A DNA stretch of 8,344 nt from Pseudomonadota bacterium. GTDB lineage: Bacteria; Pseudomonadota; Alphaproteobacteria; Caulobacterales; Caulobacteraceae. The notes below the pieces were generated by a model, which saw only the letters and a list, made by a program, of their open reading frames with translations, was not told where the DNA came from and did no database searches. This document shows, piece after piece, positions 1 through 5,726 of this stretch (the first letter of the stretch is position 1; each line of letters starts with the position of its first letter). Location: the NCBI GenBank assembly GCA_023409795.1, contig JAEYQX010000050.1, forward strand, positions 1 through 8,344, written 5' to 3'. The translations under genes were made by a program, and so were the position numbers.

Positions 1-2
1 GC

Positions 3-218
3 AATCGCGAGATCGAGTATGAGGGCACGACGCGGATCGTCGGGGCCCCCAGCCTGGGCGGGCGTCGCCAGGCCAGCCCGGACGAGATCGCCGCCATCAA
101 CGAAAGGCTGCAGGCCTTTGAGGCCGCCGCACGCAGCGAGGCCGAGGTGCAAGAGGCCCCGCCGCCGCCCGGGGTCACCCCCATGGCGGTCGAAGAGGGC
201 GGCAAGCCCTCGTCCTGA
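3..218 (+). CDS. C-terminal tail of an unrecognised protein (5' end outside window)
   Basis: An open frame enters from the left edge and runs 71 codons to a TGA at 216-218. It uses mostly G or C at third codon positions, as real genes here do. The visible tail begins NREIEYEGTTRIVG, continues through a short charged helix-like stretch (SPDEIAAINERLQAFEAAA) and ends in a Pro/Glu-rich, probably disordered tail containing APPPPGVTP. There is no domain I recognise and no transmembrane segment, so no function is proposed. The gene is convergent with trxB, with only 21 bases between the two stop codons. A competing frame starting at 19 on the same strand has a poorer, Arg/Pro/Ser-rich composition and looks like a shadow. 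The frame choice is fairly secure; the identity is unknown. Confidence 0.6.
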   Translation, partial: NREIEYEGTTRIVGAPSLGGRRQASPDEIAAINERLQAFEAAARSEAEVQEAPPPPGVTPMAVEEGGKPSS

Positions 219-239
219 GGCGGGCGGCCTTGAGCGGGC

Positions 240-1226
240 TCAGGCCGGGCTGAGGCTTTCCTGCGCCGCCCTGTGGTCTTCCTCGGCCAGGAAGCGGCCG
301 GCGTCCAGCGCGGCCATGCAGCCCATGCCCGCAGCCGTGACGGCCTGGCGATAGACGTCGTCGGTCACGTCGCCGGCGGCATAGACGCCTTCGATGGCGG
401 TCCTGGGGGTGCCGGGCTCGACGACGATATAGCCGCCCTCCTTCATCTCCAGCTGGCCCGCGAACAGTTCGGATGACGGGGCGTGGCCGATGGCGATGAA
501 GACGCCGTCAGCCGCGATTTCCGAGGTTTCGCCCGTGACGGTGTTCTTGAGACGCACGCCGGTGACGTTTTTGGCGAAGCCGTCCACCACGCCGAGGATT
601 TCCTCGATGGCGCTGTTCCAGACGATGTTGACCTTGGGGTGGGCGAACAGGCGTTCCTGCAGGATCTTTTCCGAGCGCAGGGTGTCGCGGCGGTGGACCA
701 GGGTCACGCTCTCGGCGAAATTGGTGAGGAAGAGGGCCTCTTCTACAGCGGTGTTGCCGCCGCCGACCACGACAACCTTCTTGCCGCGATAGAAGAAGCC
801 GTCGCAGGTGGCGCAGGCGGAGACGCCGAAGCCCTGATAGGCGGCTTCGGACTCCAGACCCAGCCATTTGGCCTGTGCGCCGGTCGAGATGATGACAGTC
901 TCGGCCAGCATTTCGGTGCCGGAATCGAGGGTCAGGCGGAAGGGACGCTGCGACAGGTCGGCCTTGGCCACGATGTCGTGGATGACCTCGGTGCCGACGT
1001 GCTCGGCCTGTTCCTGCATCTGCTGCATCAGCCACGGACCCTGGATGGTCTCGGCGAAGCCCGGATAGTTTTCCACGTCCGTCGTGATGGTCAGCTGGCC
1101 GCCCGGTTGCAGGCCGGCAATCACGACAGGGTTGAGCGAGGCGCGCGCGGCATAGATGGCGGCGGTCCAGCCAGCGGGGCCGGAGCCGATGATGGCGACG
1201 CGAACTTTACGGGCTTCCTGGGTCAT
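240..1226 (-). CDS. trxB: Thioredoxin-disulfide reductase
   Basis: This FAD-dependent cytoplasmic enzyme passes electrons from NADPH to thioredoxin, keeping protein thiols reduced. The 328 residues match the usual bacterial low-molecular-weight TrxB length. The FAD-binding dinucleotide motif GSGPAG is at residues 14-19. The redox-active CATC is at 138-141, followed by D142. The NADPH-binding GGGNTA is at 155-160, with the NADPH-phosphate contact HRRDTLR at 179-185. The C-terminal FAD motif GDVTD is at 285-289. The ATG at 1226 is the only sensible start because an in-frame TAA lies 9 bases ahead of it (1236-1238). No clear Shine-Dalgarno sequence precedes it, so a very short or leaderless mRNA is possible. 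The gene lies 110 bases downstream of the ELM1-family gene on the same strand, so it may share that transcript or have its own promoter. Identification is very secure. Confidence 0.97.
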   Translation of the reverse strand: MTQEARKVRVAIIGSGPAGWTAAIYAARASLNPVVIAGLQPGGQLTITTDVENYPGFAETIQGPWLMQQMQEQAEHVGTEVIHDIVAKADLSQRPFRLTLDSGTEMLAETVIISTGAQAKWLGLESEAAYQGFGVSACATCDGFFYRGKKVVVVGGGNTAVEEALFLTNFAESVTLVHRRDTLRSEKILQERLFAHPKVNIVWNSAIEEILGVVDGFAKNVTGVRLKNTVTGETSEIAADGVFIAIGHAPSSELFAGQLEMKEGGYIVVEPGTPRTAIEGVYAAGDVTDDVYRQAVTAAGMGCMAALDAGRFLAEEDHRAAQESLSPA

Positions 1227-1336
1227 GGCCGCTATTTAGAGCGTGATTCTGCCCTTCGCCACCGGCATCATTGCCGCCAGCGCGATCCATCCTCAGCCCG
1301 GTGCCATGGAAGCGGCCAGCTGTCCCCGGAAAGGGA

Positions 1337-2359
1337 TCAGCGCCGGGACAGGCGTTTCAGAATCTCGCGGGCGGCGCGGGGCGTCTCGGCCAGGGGCGGA
1401 TAGGTCCAGGTGGGCAAGGTGCCATCGAAAGGGCGCGTCGCGCCATGCGCACGCAGGGACTGGTGCAGGCGCTGGAACTTGGTCTGGGGGCGCAGCGGCA
1501 CCATGGGCAGGACATGGACCGGCTTGCCGGTCGAGGCAGCCTCGGTCGCCATGTTGGCGCTGTCCTCGGTCACCAGGATGTGGTCGGCGTAATGCAGGAA
1601 GCCGAACAGGGGGTTGTCGCCGGTTCCATCCCAGATCCAGCCCGGCAGGCTGGACAGGCGGTCGGTCAGGATGGCCCGGGCCGCGTCCGGGGTCCGCCGC
1701 GAAAAGGTCAGCATGAGGCTGCCGCCGCTGATCAGGATGGCATGGCGGATCTGGTCCGCCAGATCGGCGGCATGGTCAGGCGTCAGGTCAAAGGCCCGCG
1801 AACGCCCCCCGATCATGACGGCCACCCGCGGACGGGGCAGGGGCTCGATCCGGTTGGCAAGGGCAGGGGCCGCCTCGGCCAGGCGGCCGGGCGTGATGCG
1901 GTGGGGACTGCCCAGGATGGACAGGACATTGGGGCCGCTGATCCCGTCATGGTCAGGCGCGACGACCAGGTCATAGGCGCGGGGCTTCCAGCGCGGGTCC
2001 TGGGTCTGGACGACCAGGGTGCGGCCACCGGAGGCGGCCTTGATGCGCACCGACAGGGGCAGACTGGCCCGGCCTGTGGCTATCCACACGTCGGGATAGT
2101 CGGGGCCCACCAGAAGCTCGCGCCCCTGGTCCAGCATCCATGGCTGCTTCAGGCCTGACGGCAGCCGATCCAGGCCCGGCTTCCAGCGGACCGTCTTGCG
2201 GGTGATCACGGCCGGGGCCTGGTCGGCGATCGCCTCGGCCAGGCCCAGGGCCTGGTTCTCGATCCCGGTGCGGCCGTCAGACACGACCCAGATCGACAAA
2301 GGGCGCGCAGATGAACCGCGCGCCCCTGGGGTCTCATCTCGGGTAGAGCTTATTTCCAC
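1337..2359 (-). CDS. ELM1-family (mitochondrial-fission ELM1-like, DUF1022) protein
   Basis: This 340-residue protein is of the bacterial family named after Arabidopsis ELM1 (PF06258). Its role in bacteria is not established; the family has a glycosyltransferase-B-like look. Visible family marks are the N-terminal SIWVVSDGRTGIENQALGL (residues 22-40), VVAPDHDG at 132-139, VAVMIGGRSRAF at 179-190, and the C-terminal TEDSANMATEAASTGKP at 264-280, which resembles a donor-binding loop. No signal peptide or membrane segment is evident. The start is a GTG at 2357-2359 inside the end of greA, giving a 10-base overlap and suggesting translational coupling. The family core begins only near residue 21, where a TTG is also in frame, so the first 20 residues (polar, poorly ordered) could be over-called. 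The family call is confident; the exact start is moderate. Confidence 0.88.
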   Translation of the reverse strand: MEISSTRDETPGARGSSARPLSIWVVSDGRTGIENQALGLAEAIADQAPAVITRKTVRWKPGLDRLPSGLKQPWMLDQGRELLVGPDYPDVWIATGRASLPLSVRIKAASGGRTLVVQTQDPRWKPRAYDLVVAPDHDGISGPNVLSILGSPHRITPGRLAEAAPALANRIEPLPRPRVAVMIGGRSRAFDLTPDHAADLADQIRHAILISGGSLMLTFSRRTPDAARAILTDRLSSLPGWIWDGTGDNPLFGFLHYADHILVTEDSANMATEAASTGKPVHVLPMVPLRPQTKFQRLHQSLRAHGATRPFDGTLPTWTYPPLAETPRAAREILKRLSRR

Positions 2360-2823
2360 TCGATCTTGAGGATTTCATAGGCCTTCACGCCACCGGGCGT
2401 GTTGACCTCGACCACGTCGCCGATCTCCTTCGAGATCAGGGCGCGGGCGATCGGCGAGGCGATGGAGATCTTGCCTGCCTTCACGTCGGCCTCGTGTTCG
2501 CCAACGATCTGATAGACGCCTTCTTCCTCGGTATCCTCGTCAACGAAGGTGACCGTGGCGCCAAACTTGACCTGGTTGCCCGACAGTTTCGAGACGTCGA
2601 TGACCTGGGCGCGCGACAGCTTGTCCTCGATCTCGGCGATCGAGCCTTCGATCCAGCCCTGGCGCTCCTTGGCGGCGTGATACTCGGCGTTTTCCGACAG
2701 GTCGCCGTGCTCGCGTGCCTCAGCAATGGCCGCGATGACGCTCGGCCTTTCGACCGACTTCAATTGCTTCAGTTGTTCGTCGAGGACACGGTAGCCCTCG
2801 GCCGTCATCGGCACTTTTTCCAT
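2350..2823 (-). CDS. greA: Transcription elongation factor GreA
   Basis: GreA enters the secondary channel of stalled RNA polymerase and stimulates cleavage of backtracked RNA. At 157 residues it is full length. The N-terminal antiparallel coiled coil spans about residues 1-75. Its tip carries GDLSENAEYHAAKE (40-53), including acidic D41 and E44, which correspond to the residues that hold the catalytic metal in E. coli GreA. The FKBP-like C-terminal domain follows (about 82-157) and contains GATVTF, SPIARALI and GDVVEV. The N-terminus MEKVPM parallels E. coli MQAIPM, which supports the first ATG at 2823 over the second at codon 6. The Shine-Dalgarno match is weak. The ELM1-family gene starts inside its last codons. 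A candidate promoter and inverted repeats lie in the 151 bases upstream. Identification is very secure. Confidence 0.97.
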   Translation of the reverse strand: MEKVPMTAEGYRVLDEQLKQLKSVERPSVIAAIAEAREHGDLSENAEYHAAKERQGWIEGSIAEIEDKLSRAQVIDVSKLSGNQVKFGATVTFVDEDTEEEGVYQIVGEHEADVKAGKISIASPIARALISKEIGDVVEVNTPGGVKAYEILKIEWK

Positions 2824-2884
2824 TGTGTCGTGAGTTTCTTGTTTCGCCCTAAGACAGAAAAATAGACGTTGAACTGCACAGTCA

Positions 2885-2907
2885 CGATCACGGGGCGCGC
2901 GTGATCG
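2885..2907. promoter_or_regulatory. Inverted repeat at the predicted greA transcription start
   Basis: The arms CGATCACG (2885-2892) and CGTGATCG (2900-2907) are perfect 8-bp complements around a 7-base spacer. They lie directly downstream of the candidate greA -10 box. The element could therefore be a protein operator at the start site or a hairpin at the 5' end of the greA leader. No T-run follows on the minus strand, so it is not an ordinary terminator. Function is inferred only. Confidence 0.5.
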
Positions 2908-2915
2908 GGGCCGAG

Positions 2916-2944
2916 AAGTTAGGGCTTAGTTGCGCCAAACTCAA
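2916..2944 (-). promoter_or_regulatory. Candidate greA promoter
   Basis: Read on the minus strand, TTGAGT (2944-2939) and TAACTT (2921-2916) are separated by exactly 17 bases. The first matches the sigma-70 -35 consensus at four of six positions; the -10 match is only partial. The start would fall near 2909, giving a leader of about 85 bases. The -35 box lies between the short arms CGCCAA (2933-2938) and TTGGCG (2948-2953), and a further TTTGGCGC at 2961-2968 pairs with GCGCCAAA at 2932-2939. A repressor or activator site over the -35 region is possible. This is a prediction from sequence alone. Confidence 0.4.
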
Positions 2945-2974
2945 GGGTTGGCGTGTCGCTTTTGGCGCGACAGA

Positions 2975-3643
2975 TCAGGCATAGGCATAGTCTCCCCCGC
3001 GCTCACGCGCCCGGATCCACGCCGGGCGGGCGTGGATGGCGCTCAGGAACCGATCAATGTTCGGATAGTCGCTGCGCGAAATCGCGCGGCTGCAGGCGGC
3101 CTCCAGCGGGAAGCTCATCATGATGTCGGCGGCGCTGAAGTCCTGGCCGGCGAACCAGCCGGTCTGGTTCAGCTGGGATTCCTGCCAGTCGATGTGGGTC
3201 CTGAGCTGGGGATCGACGAAGCCGGCATTGGCCTTGGCCGAGATGCCCTTCACCAGAGGGCGGACCAGGCCGGGGGCGCGTCGGGGCAACTGGGCAAAGA
3301 CGAGCTTGAGCAGGAGCGGCGGCATGGCCGAGCCCTCGGCATAGTGGGTCCAGTAGGTGAACTGGCGACCCTCGGCCGTGCCGCGCGGCGGGCGCAGGCG
3401 ACCCTGGGCGTCATAGGTGTCGAGCAGGTATTCGATGATGGCCCCGGTCTCGACTACCGTCACCGGCCCGTCCTGCAGGATGGGAGCCTTGCCAAGCGGG
3501 TGGACCGCCTTCAGCTCGGGCGGGGCCAGATAGGTGGCCGGATCGCGCTCATAGCGCCGGATTTCATAGTCCAGGCCAAGCTCTTCCAGCAGCCAGAGCA
3601 CGCGCTGGGAGCGGCTGTCGGCAAGGTGGTGGACAAGGATCAT
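2975..3643 (-). CDS. Glutathione S-transferase, Gtt1-like
   Basis: This cytosolic GST-fold protein of 222 residues probably conjugates glutathione to electrophiles or reduces peroxides and mixed disulfides. The thioredoxin-like N-terminal domain (about 1-80) opens with VHHLADSRSQRVLWLLEELG, a pattern close to yeast Gtt1, and continues through APPELKAVHPLGKAPIL (40-56), which contains the cis-proline P54. The glutathione-binding ET pair is at 65-66 within VVETGAIIEYL. The all-helical C-terminal domain carries the folding motif FSAADIMM (169-176), with S170 and D173 as the N-capping pair. A Ser at position 10 or 12 is the likely thiolate-activating residue. The ATG at 3643 is preceded by AGGA (3651-3654) at 7 bases. 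The small gene upstream ends 22 bases away on the same strand, so the two are probably co-transcribed. The substrate is unknown. Confidence 0.92.
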   Translation of the reverse strand: MILVHHLADSRSQRVLWLLEELGLDYEIRRYERDPATYLAPPELKAVHPLGKAPILQDGPVTVVETGAIIEYLLDTYDAQGRLRPPRGTAEGRQFTYWTHYAEGSAMPPLLLKLVFAQLPRRAPGLVRPLVKGISAKANAGFVDPQLRTHIDWQESQLNQTGWFAGQDFSAADIMMSFPLEAACSRAISRSDYPNIDRFLSAIHARPAWIRARERGGDYAYA

Positions 3644-3665
3644 CGGGCGGTCCTGGATTCAAGGG

Positions 3666-3893
3666 TCAGATCAGTCGTTTTCGTCTACGCACGGTCTTTT
3701 GCGGCCCCGAGAAAGCGGCCGCAGTGGGATTGGGAGCCTGCCCCGGCCTGGGCGACCGTGAGGCCCGATAGGCACGCCACAACTCCCAGGCCCCCAGGGC
3801 CAGGGTCAGTTTTCCGGCATTGCGACCGGCGACCCGGCGCGATCCGCGCGACAGAAGCAGGCCACCGATCAGGGGCAGCAGACGCATCAGCAT
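3666..3893 (-). CDS. Small basic membrane-associated protein, unknown function
   Basis: I do not recognise this 75-residue protein. The ATG at 3893 follows AAGGA (3900-3904) at 6 bases, a strong ribosome binding site that supports a real gene. The N-terminus is hydrophobic (LPLIGGLLLS, residues 6-15). A second apolar stretch lies near 28-42 (KLTLALGAWELWRAY). The remainder is Arg/Pro-rich and ends in the strongly basic KTVRRRKRLI. This suggests a small inner-membrane-associated protein, with the basic tail probably cytoplasmic. It sits 92 bases downstream of the M20 amidohydrolase gene and 22 bases upstream of the GST gene, all on one strand. Some third positions are less G/C-rich near its end. 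It could be a small lineage-specific protein. Confidence 0.6.
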   Translation of the reverse strand: MLMRLLPLIGGLLLSRGSRRVAGRNAGKLTLALGAWELWRAYRASRSPRPGQAPNPTAAAFSGPQKTVRRRKRLI

Positions 3894-3985
3894 GGCATTT
3901 CCTTTGGACGGGATGGGTCCCGGGGAAACGACGCGGCGGGGCTTGGGTTCACCGCCACCGCATCCAGCCTGTTGCGGGCGGGACC

Positions 3986-5314
3986 TCAGGACGCCGGGGC
4001 CAGAAGTCGCTCGGCCGAGACCACCGTGGCCTCGACCCCGGTGGTGATCGAGGCGCGCGGGTCGATGCGGAACAGCGGCGAATGGTGCGGCGGCGGATTG
4101 TCGGCCAGGTCCTCGGGCAGGCCGCCCACGGCAAAGATCACCGCCTTCACCCCATGCTCGGGCGCGCCGTAGAAGGCAAAGTCCTCGGCCCCCATGCCCT
4201 GGCGCGTGATGTCCAGGACCCGCTCCTGGCCCAGCTGGCCCAGCATGGCCTGGCGCATGGTGGCGGCGGTCTCGGTGTCGTTGATGGTGGGCGGCGTCGA
4301 TTCCGTGGGCGAGCGCACGACCACCGGCAGGCGGTCTTCCGGCACGTTCAGGGCGCGGGCGGTATTGAGGGCGATGCGGTCGATGCCATCCAGCAGGCGG
4401 TCGCGAACCTCATAGGAATCGGAGCGCACCGTCAGCTGCAGGTTCACTTCCTCGGGGATGATGTTGTGCTTGGTGCCGCCATGGATGGCCCCCACGGTGA
4501 CGACCGCGCCCTGCAGCGGGTCCACTTCGCGGCTGCGCAGGGTCTGCAGGGCCGTGATGATCTGGGCCGAGGTCACGACCGGGTCGACCGTCATGTGCGG
4601 ACTGGCCCCGTGGCCGCCCACGCCCCTGACCTTGATGTCCACGCTGTCGGCGCTGGAATAGGCGATGGCGGGCGGCACCCAGACCGTCCCGCTCTTCAGC
4701 CCCGAGGTGACGTGGAAGCCGATGGCATAGTCCGGCCTGGGGAAGCGGGTATAGAGGCCGTCGGCGATCATGGCCCGGGCCCCCTCGACCCGCTCCTCGG
4801 CCGGCTGGGCGATCAGGACCAGGGTGCCGGACCAGTTGTCCCGGCGCGCCATCAGCTGGCGGGCCGTGCCGATCAGGGCGGTGATGTGGGTGTCATGGCC
4901 ACAGGCGTGCATGACGAACTTCTCGACGCCATCGCGGTCCACCTGCTTGTGGACCGAAGGGTTGGGGGCCCCCGAGCGCTCCTCGATGGGCAGGCCATCC
5001 ATGTCGGCGCGGATCAGCAGGGTCTTGCCCGGACCATTCTCCAGCACGGCCACCACACCGTGGCCGCCGACGTTCTCGGTCACCTGATAGCCCAGGGCGC
5101 GCAGCTCCTGCGCCATGCGGGCGGCCGTCTGGACCTCCAGCCCTGACAGTTCGGGATGGCGGTGGAAGTGGTCGAACAGGCCCGCCAGGTTGGCTTCGTA
5201 GTCGGCGGCGACGGCGGCGCGCAGGCCTGCATCCTGTGCCTGTGCCGGAGCCTGGGCCGTGGTGGCCAGAAGCCCGGCAGCGGCAGCCCCCGCCAGCAAT
5301 GTGTGAATACGCAT
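3986..5314 (-). CDS. Secreted M20D-family metallo-amidohydrolase/peptidase
   Basis: This 442-residue zinc-type hydrolase is related to hippurate hydrolase, N-acyl-amino-acid amidohydrolases and IAA-amino acid hydrolases, which split the amide bond of N-acylated or N-conjugated amino acids. A signal peptide is visible: MRIH, an Ala/Leu-rich core (residues 5-20) and a probable cleavage after AQAQ near residue 27. The mature enzyme would be periplasmic or exported. Likely metal ligands are C138 and H140 in HACGHDTH (136-143), E174 of the PAEER motif, H201 in GFHVTSG, and H410 or H411 in PPPHHSPLF. Other marks are IRADMDGLPI (101-110), GGHGASPH (233-240, in the lid/dimerisation domain of about 217-330) and GMGAEDFAFY (373-382). 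The ATG at 5314 follows a perfect AGGAGG (5321-5326) at 6 bases. No key residue is missing, so it is probably active. Its natural substrate cannot be read from sequence. Confidence 0.93.
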   Translation of the reverse strand: MRIHTLLAGAAAAGLLATTAQAPAQAQDAGLRAAVAADYEANLAGLFDHFHRHPELSGLEVQTAARMAQELRALGYQVTENVGGHGVVAVLENGPGKTLLIRADMDGLPIEERSGAPNPSVHKQVDRDGVEKFVMHACGHDTHITALIGTARQLMARRDNWSGTLVLIAQPAEERVEGARAMIADGLYTRFPRPDYAIGFHVTSGLKSGTVWVPPAIAYSSADSVDIKVRGVGGHGASPHMTVDPVVTSAQIITALQTLRSREVDPLQGAVVTVGAIHGGTKHNIIPEEVNLQLTVRSDSYEVRDRLLDGIDRIALNTARALNVPEDRLPVVVRSPTESTPPTINDTETAATMRQAMLGQLGQERVLDITRQGMGAEDFAFYGAPEHGVKAVIFAVGGLPEDLADNPPPHHSPLFRIDPRASITTGVEATVVSAERLLAPAS

Positions 5315-5324
5315 GATGCCCCTC

Positions 5325-5359
5325 CTGGCTCTGTCCCTCGACAGGCAGACTGGAGCCAG
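5325..5359 (-). promoter_or_regulatory. Leader hairpin touching the Shine-Dalgarno site of the amidohydrolase gene
   Basis: On the minus strand CTGGCTC (5359-5353) can pair over 7 bp with GAGCCAG (5331-5325). An inner TGTC/GACA pair (5343-5340 with 5335-5332) closes around a GAGG loop, leaving a 9-base bulge on the 5' side. The last two bases of the 3' arm are also the first two of the AGGAGG ribosome binding site. The fold could tune translation, or it could serve as a 3'-end hairpin for the DUF1294 transcript, whose stop is 22 bases upstream. No T-run follows it. Confidence 0.4.
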
Positions 5360-5381
5360 TCCGGGATTAGGGCAAGCCCGT

Positions 5382-5660
5382 TCAGGCAGGGAAAGTCACC
5401 GCCATGACCAGGGCCACAATCAGCAGATGCAGGGCCGCAAGGCAGATGGCCCAACGGCGAAAGGGCTGCTTGCGCGTCTTGTGACGAAACAGGGACGAGG
5501 CGGCCATGGCTCCAAGGCCGCCGGCCAGGGTCAGGGCCAGCAGCGTCCGCTCCCGCACGCGGCTCCATCCCGACCGCGCCGCCAGCTTGTCCCAGCCAAA
5601 GACCAGGAAAGCCCAGAGATTTGCGACGGCGCAGACCAGGAGAAAGACGGGCAGGGACAT
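5382..5660 (-). CDS. DUF1294 family small membrane protein
   Basis: This 92-residue integral membrane protein belongs to the DUF1294 family (PF06961), whose function is unknown. The family hallmark is clear: FGWDKLAARSG at 21-31, RVRERTLLALTLAGGLGA at 34-51, then the conserved FRHKTRKQPF at 58-67. Three hydrophobic segments fit membrane helices (about 2-20, 40-56 and 71-90), with basic residues concentrated in the loop around 59-69. The ATG at 5660 has only a weak, closely spaced AAGG ahead of it. It lies 67 bases upstream of the M20 amidohydrolase gene and 66 bases downstream of the hydrolase gene, all on the minus strand. The hairpin between it and the hydrolase has its T-run on the other strand, so read-through from the hydrolase is possible. 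The family call is secure; the function is unknown. Confidence 0.88.
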   Translation of the reverse strand: MSLPVFLLVCAVANLWAFLVFGWDKLAARSGWSRVRERTLLALTLAGGLGAMAASSLFRHKTRKQPFRRWAICLAALHLLIVALVMAVTFPA

Positions 5661-5686
5661 GGGGCCTTGATACCCGGATGGGAGGC

Positions 5687-5718
5687 GCTCCCGAAGACGG
5701 ATCTTCGGGAGCTTTTTT
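5687..5718 (+). terminator. Strong intrinsic terminator oriented to the plus strand
   Basis: The arms GCTCCCGAAGA (5687-5697) and TCTTCGGGAGC (5702-5712) form a perfect 11-bp stem with the tetraloop CGGA, followed immediately by six T (5713-5718). This is a textbook intrinsic terminator for rightward transcription, yet both flanking genes are on the minus strand. On the minus strand the A-tract comes first and no T-run follows the stem. There it could act only as a stable 3'-end or leader hairpin between the hydrolase and DUF1294 genes. Confidence 0.85.
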
Positions 5719-5726
5719 GCGGGTGC

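Noticed and set aside
239..254. A hairpin CTCAG/CTGAG followed by GCTTTC as a terminator for the plus-strand gene tail.
   Set aside because: The stem is only 5 bp with a weak T-run, and it overlaps the trxB coding end. It is too poor to call.
483..1403. A 306-codon open frame on the plus strand opposite trxB, and a similar one at 1271-2158 opposite the ELM1-family gene.
   Set aside because: They mirror real minus-strand genes and have no motifs of their own.
3909..3922. A short hairpin CGGGA/TCCCG ahead of the 75-residue protein gene.
   Set aside because: It has a 5-bp stem in GC-rich DNA with no T-run and is expected by chance.
2930..5146. A 738-codon open frame on the plus strand spanning the GST, small-protein and amidohydrolase genes.
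   Set aside because: It is antisense to three well-supported genes, has the Gly/Ala/Arg/His/Asp-rich composition of a GC-rich shadow frame, and shows no recognisable motif.
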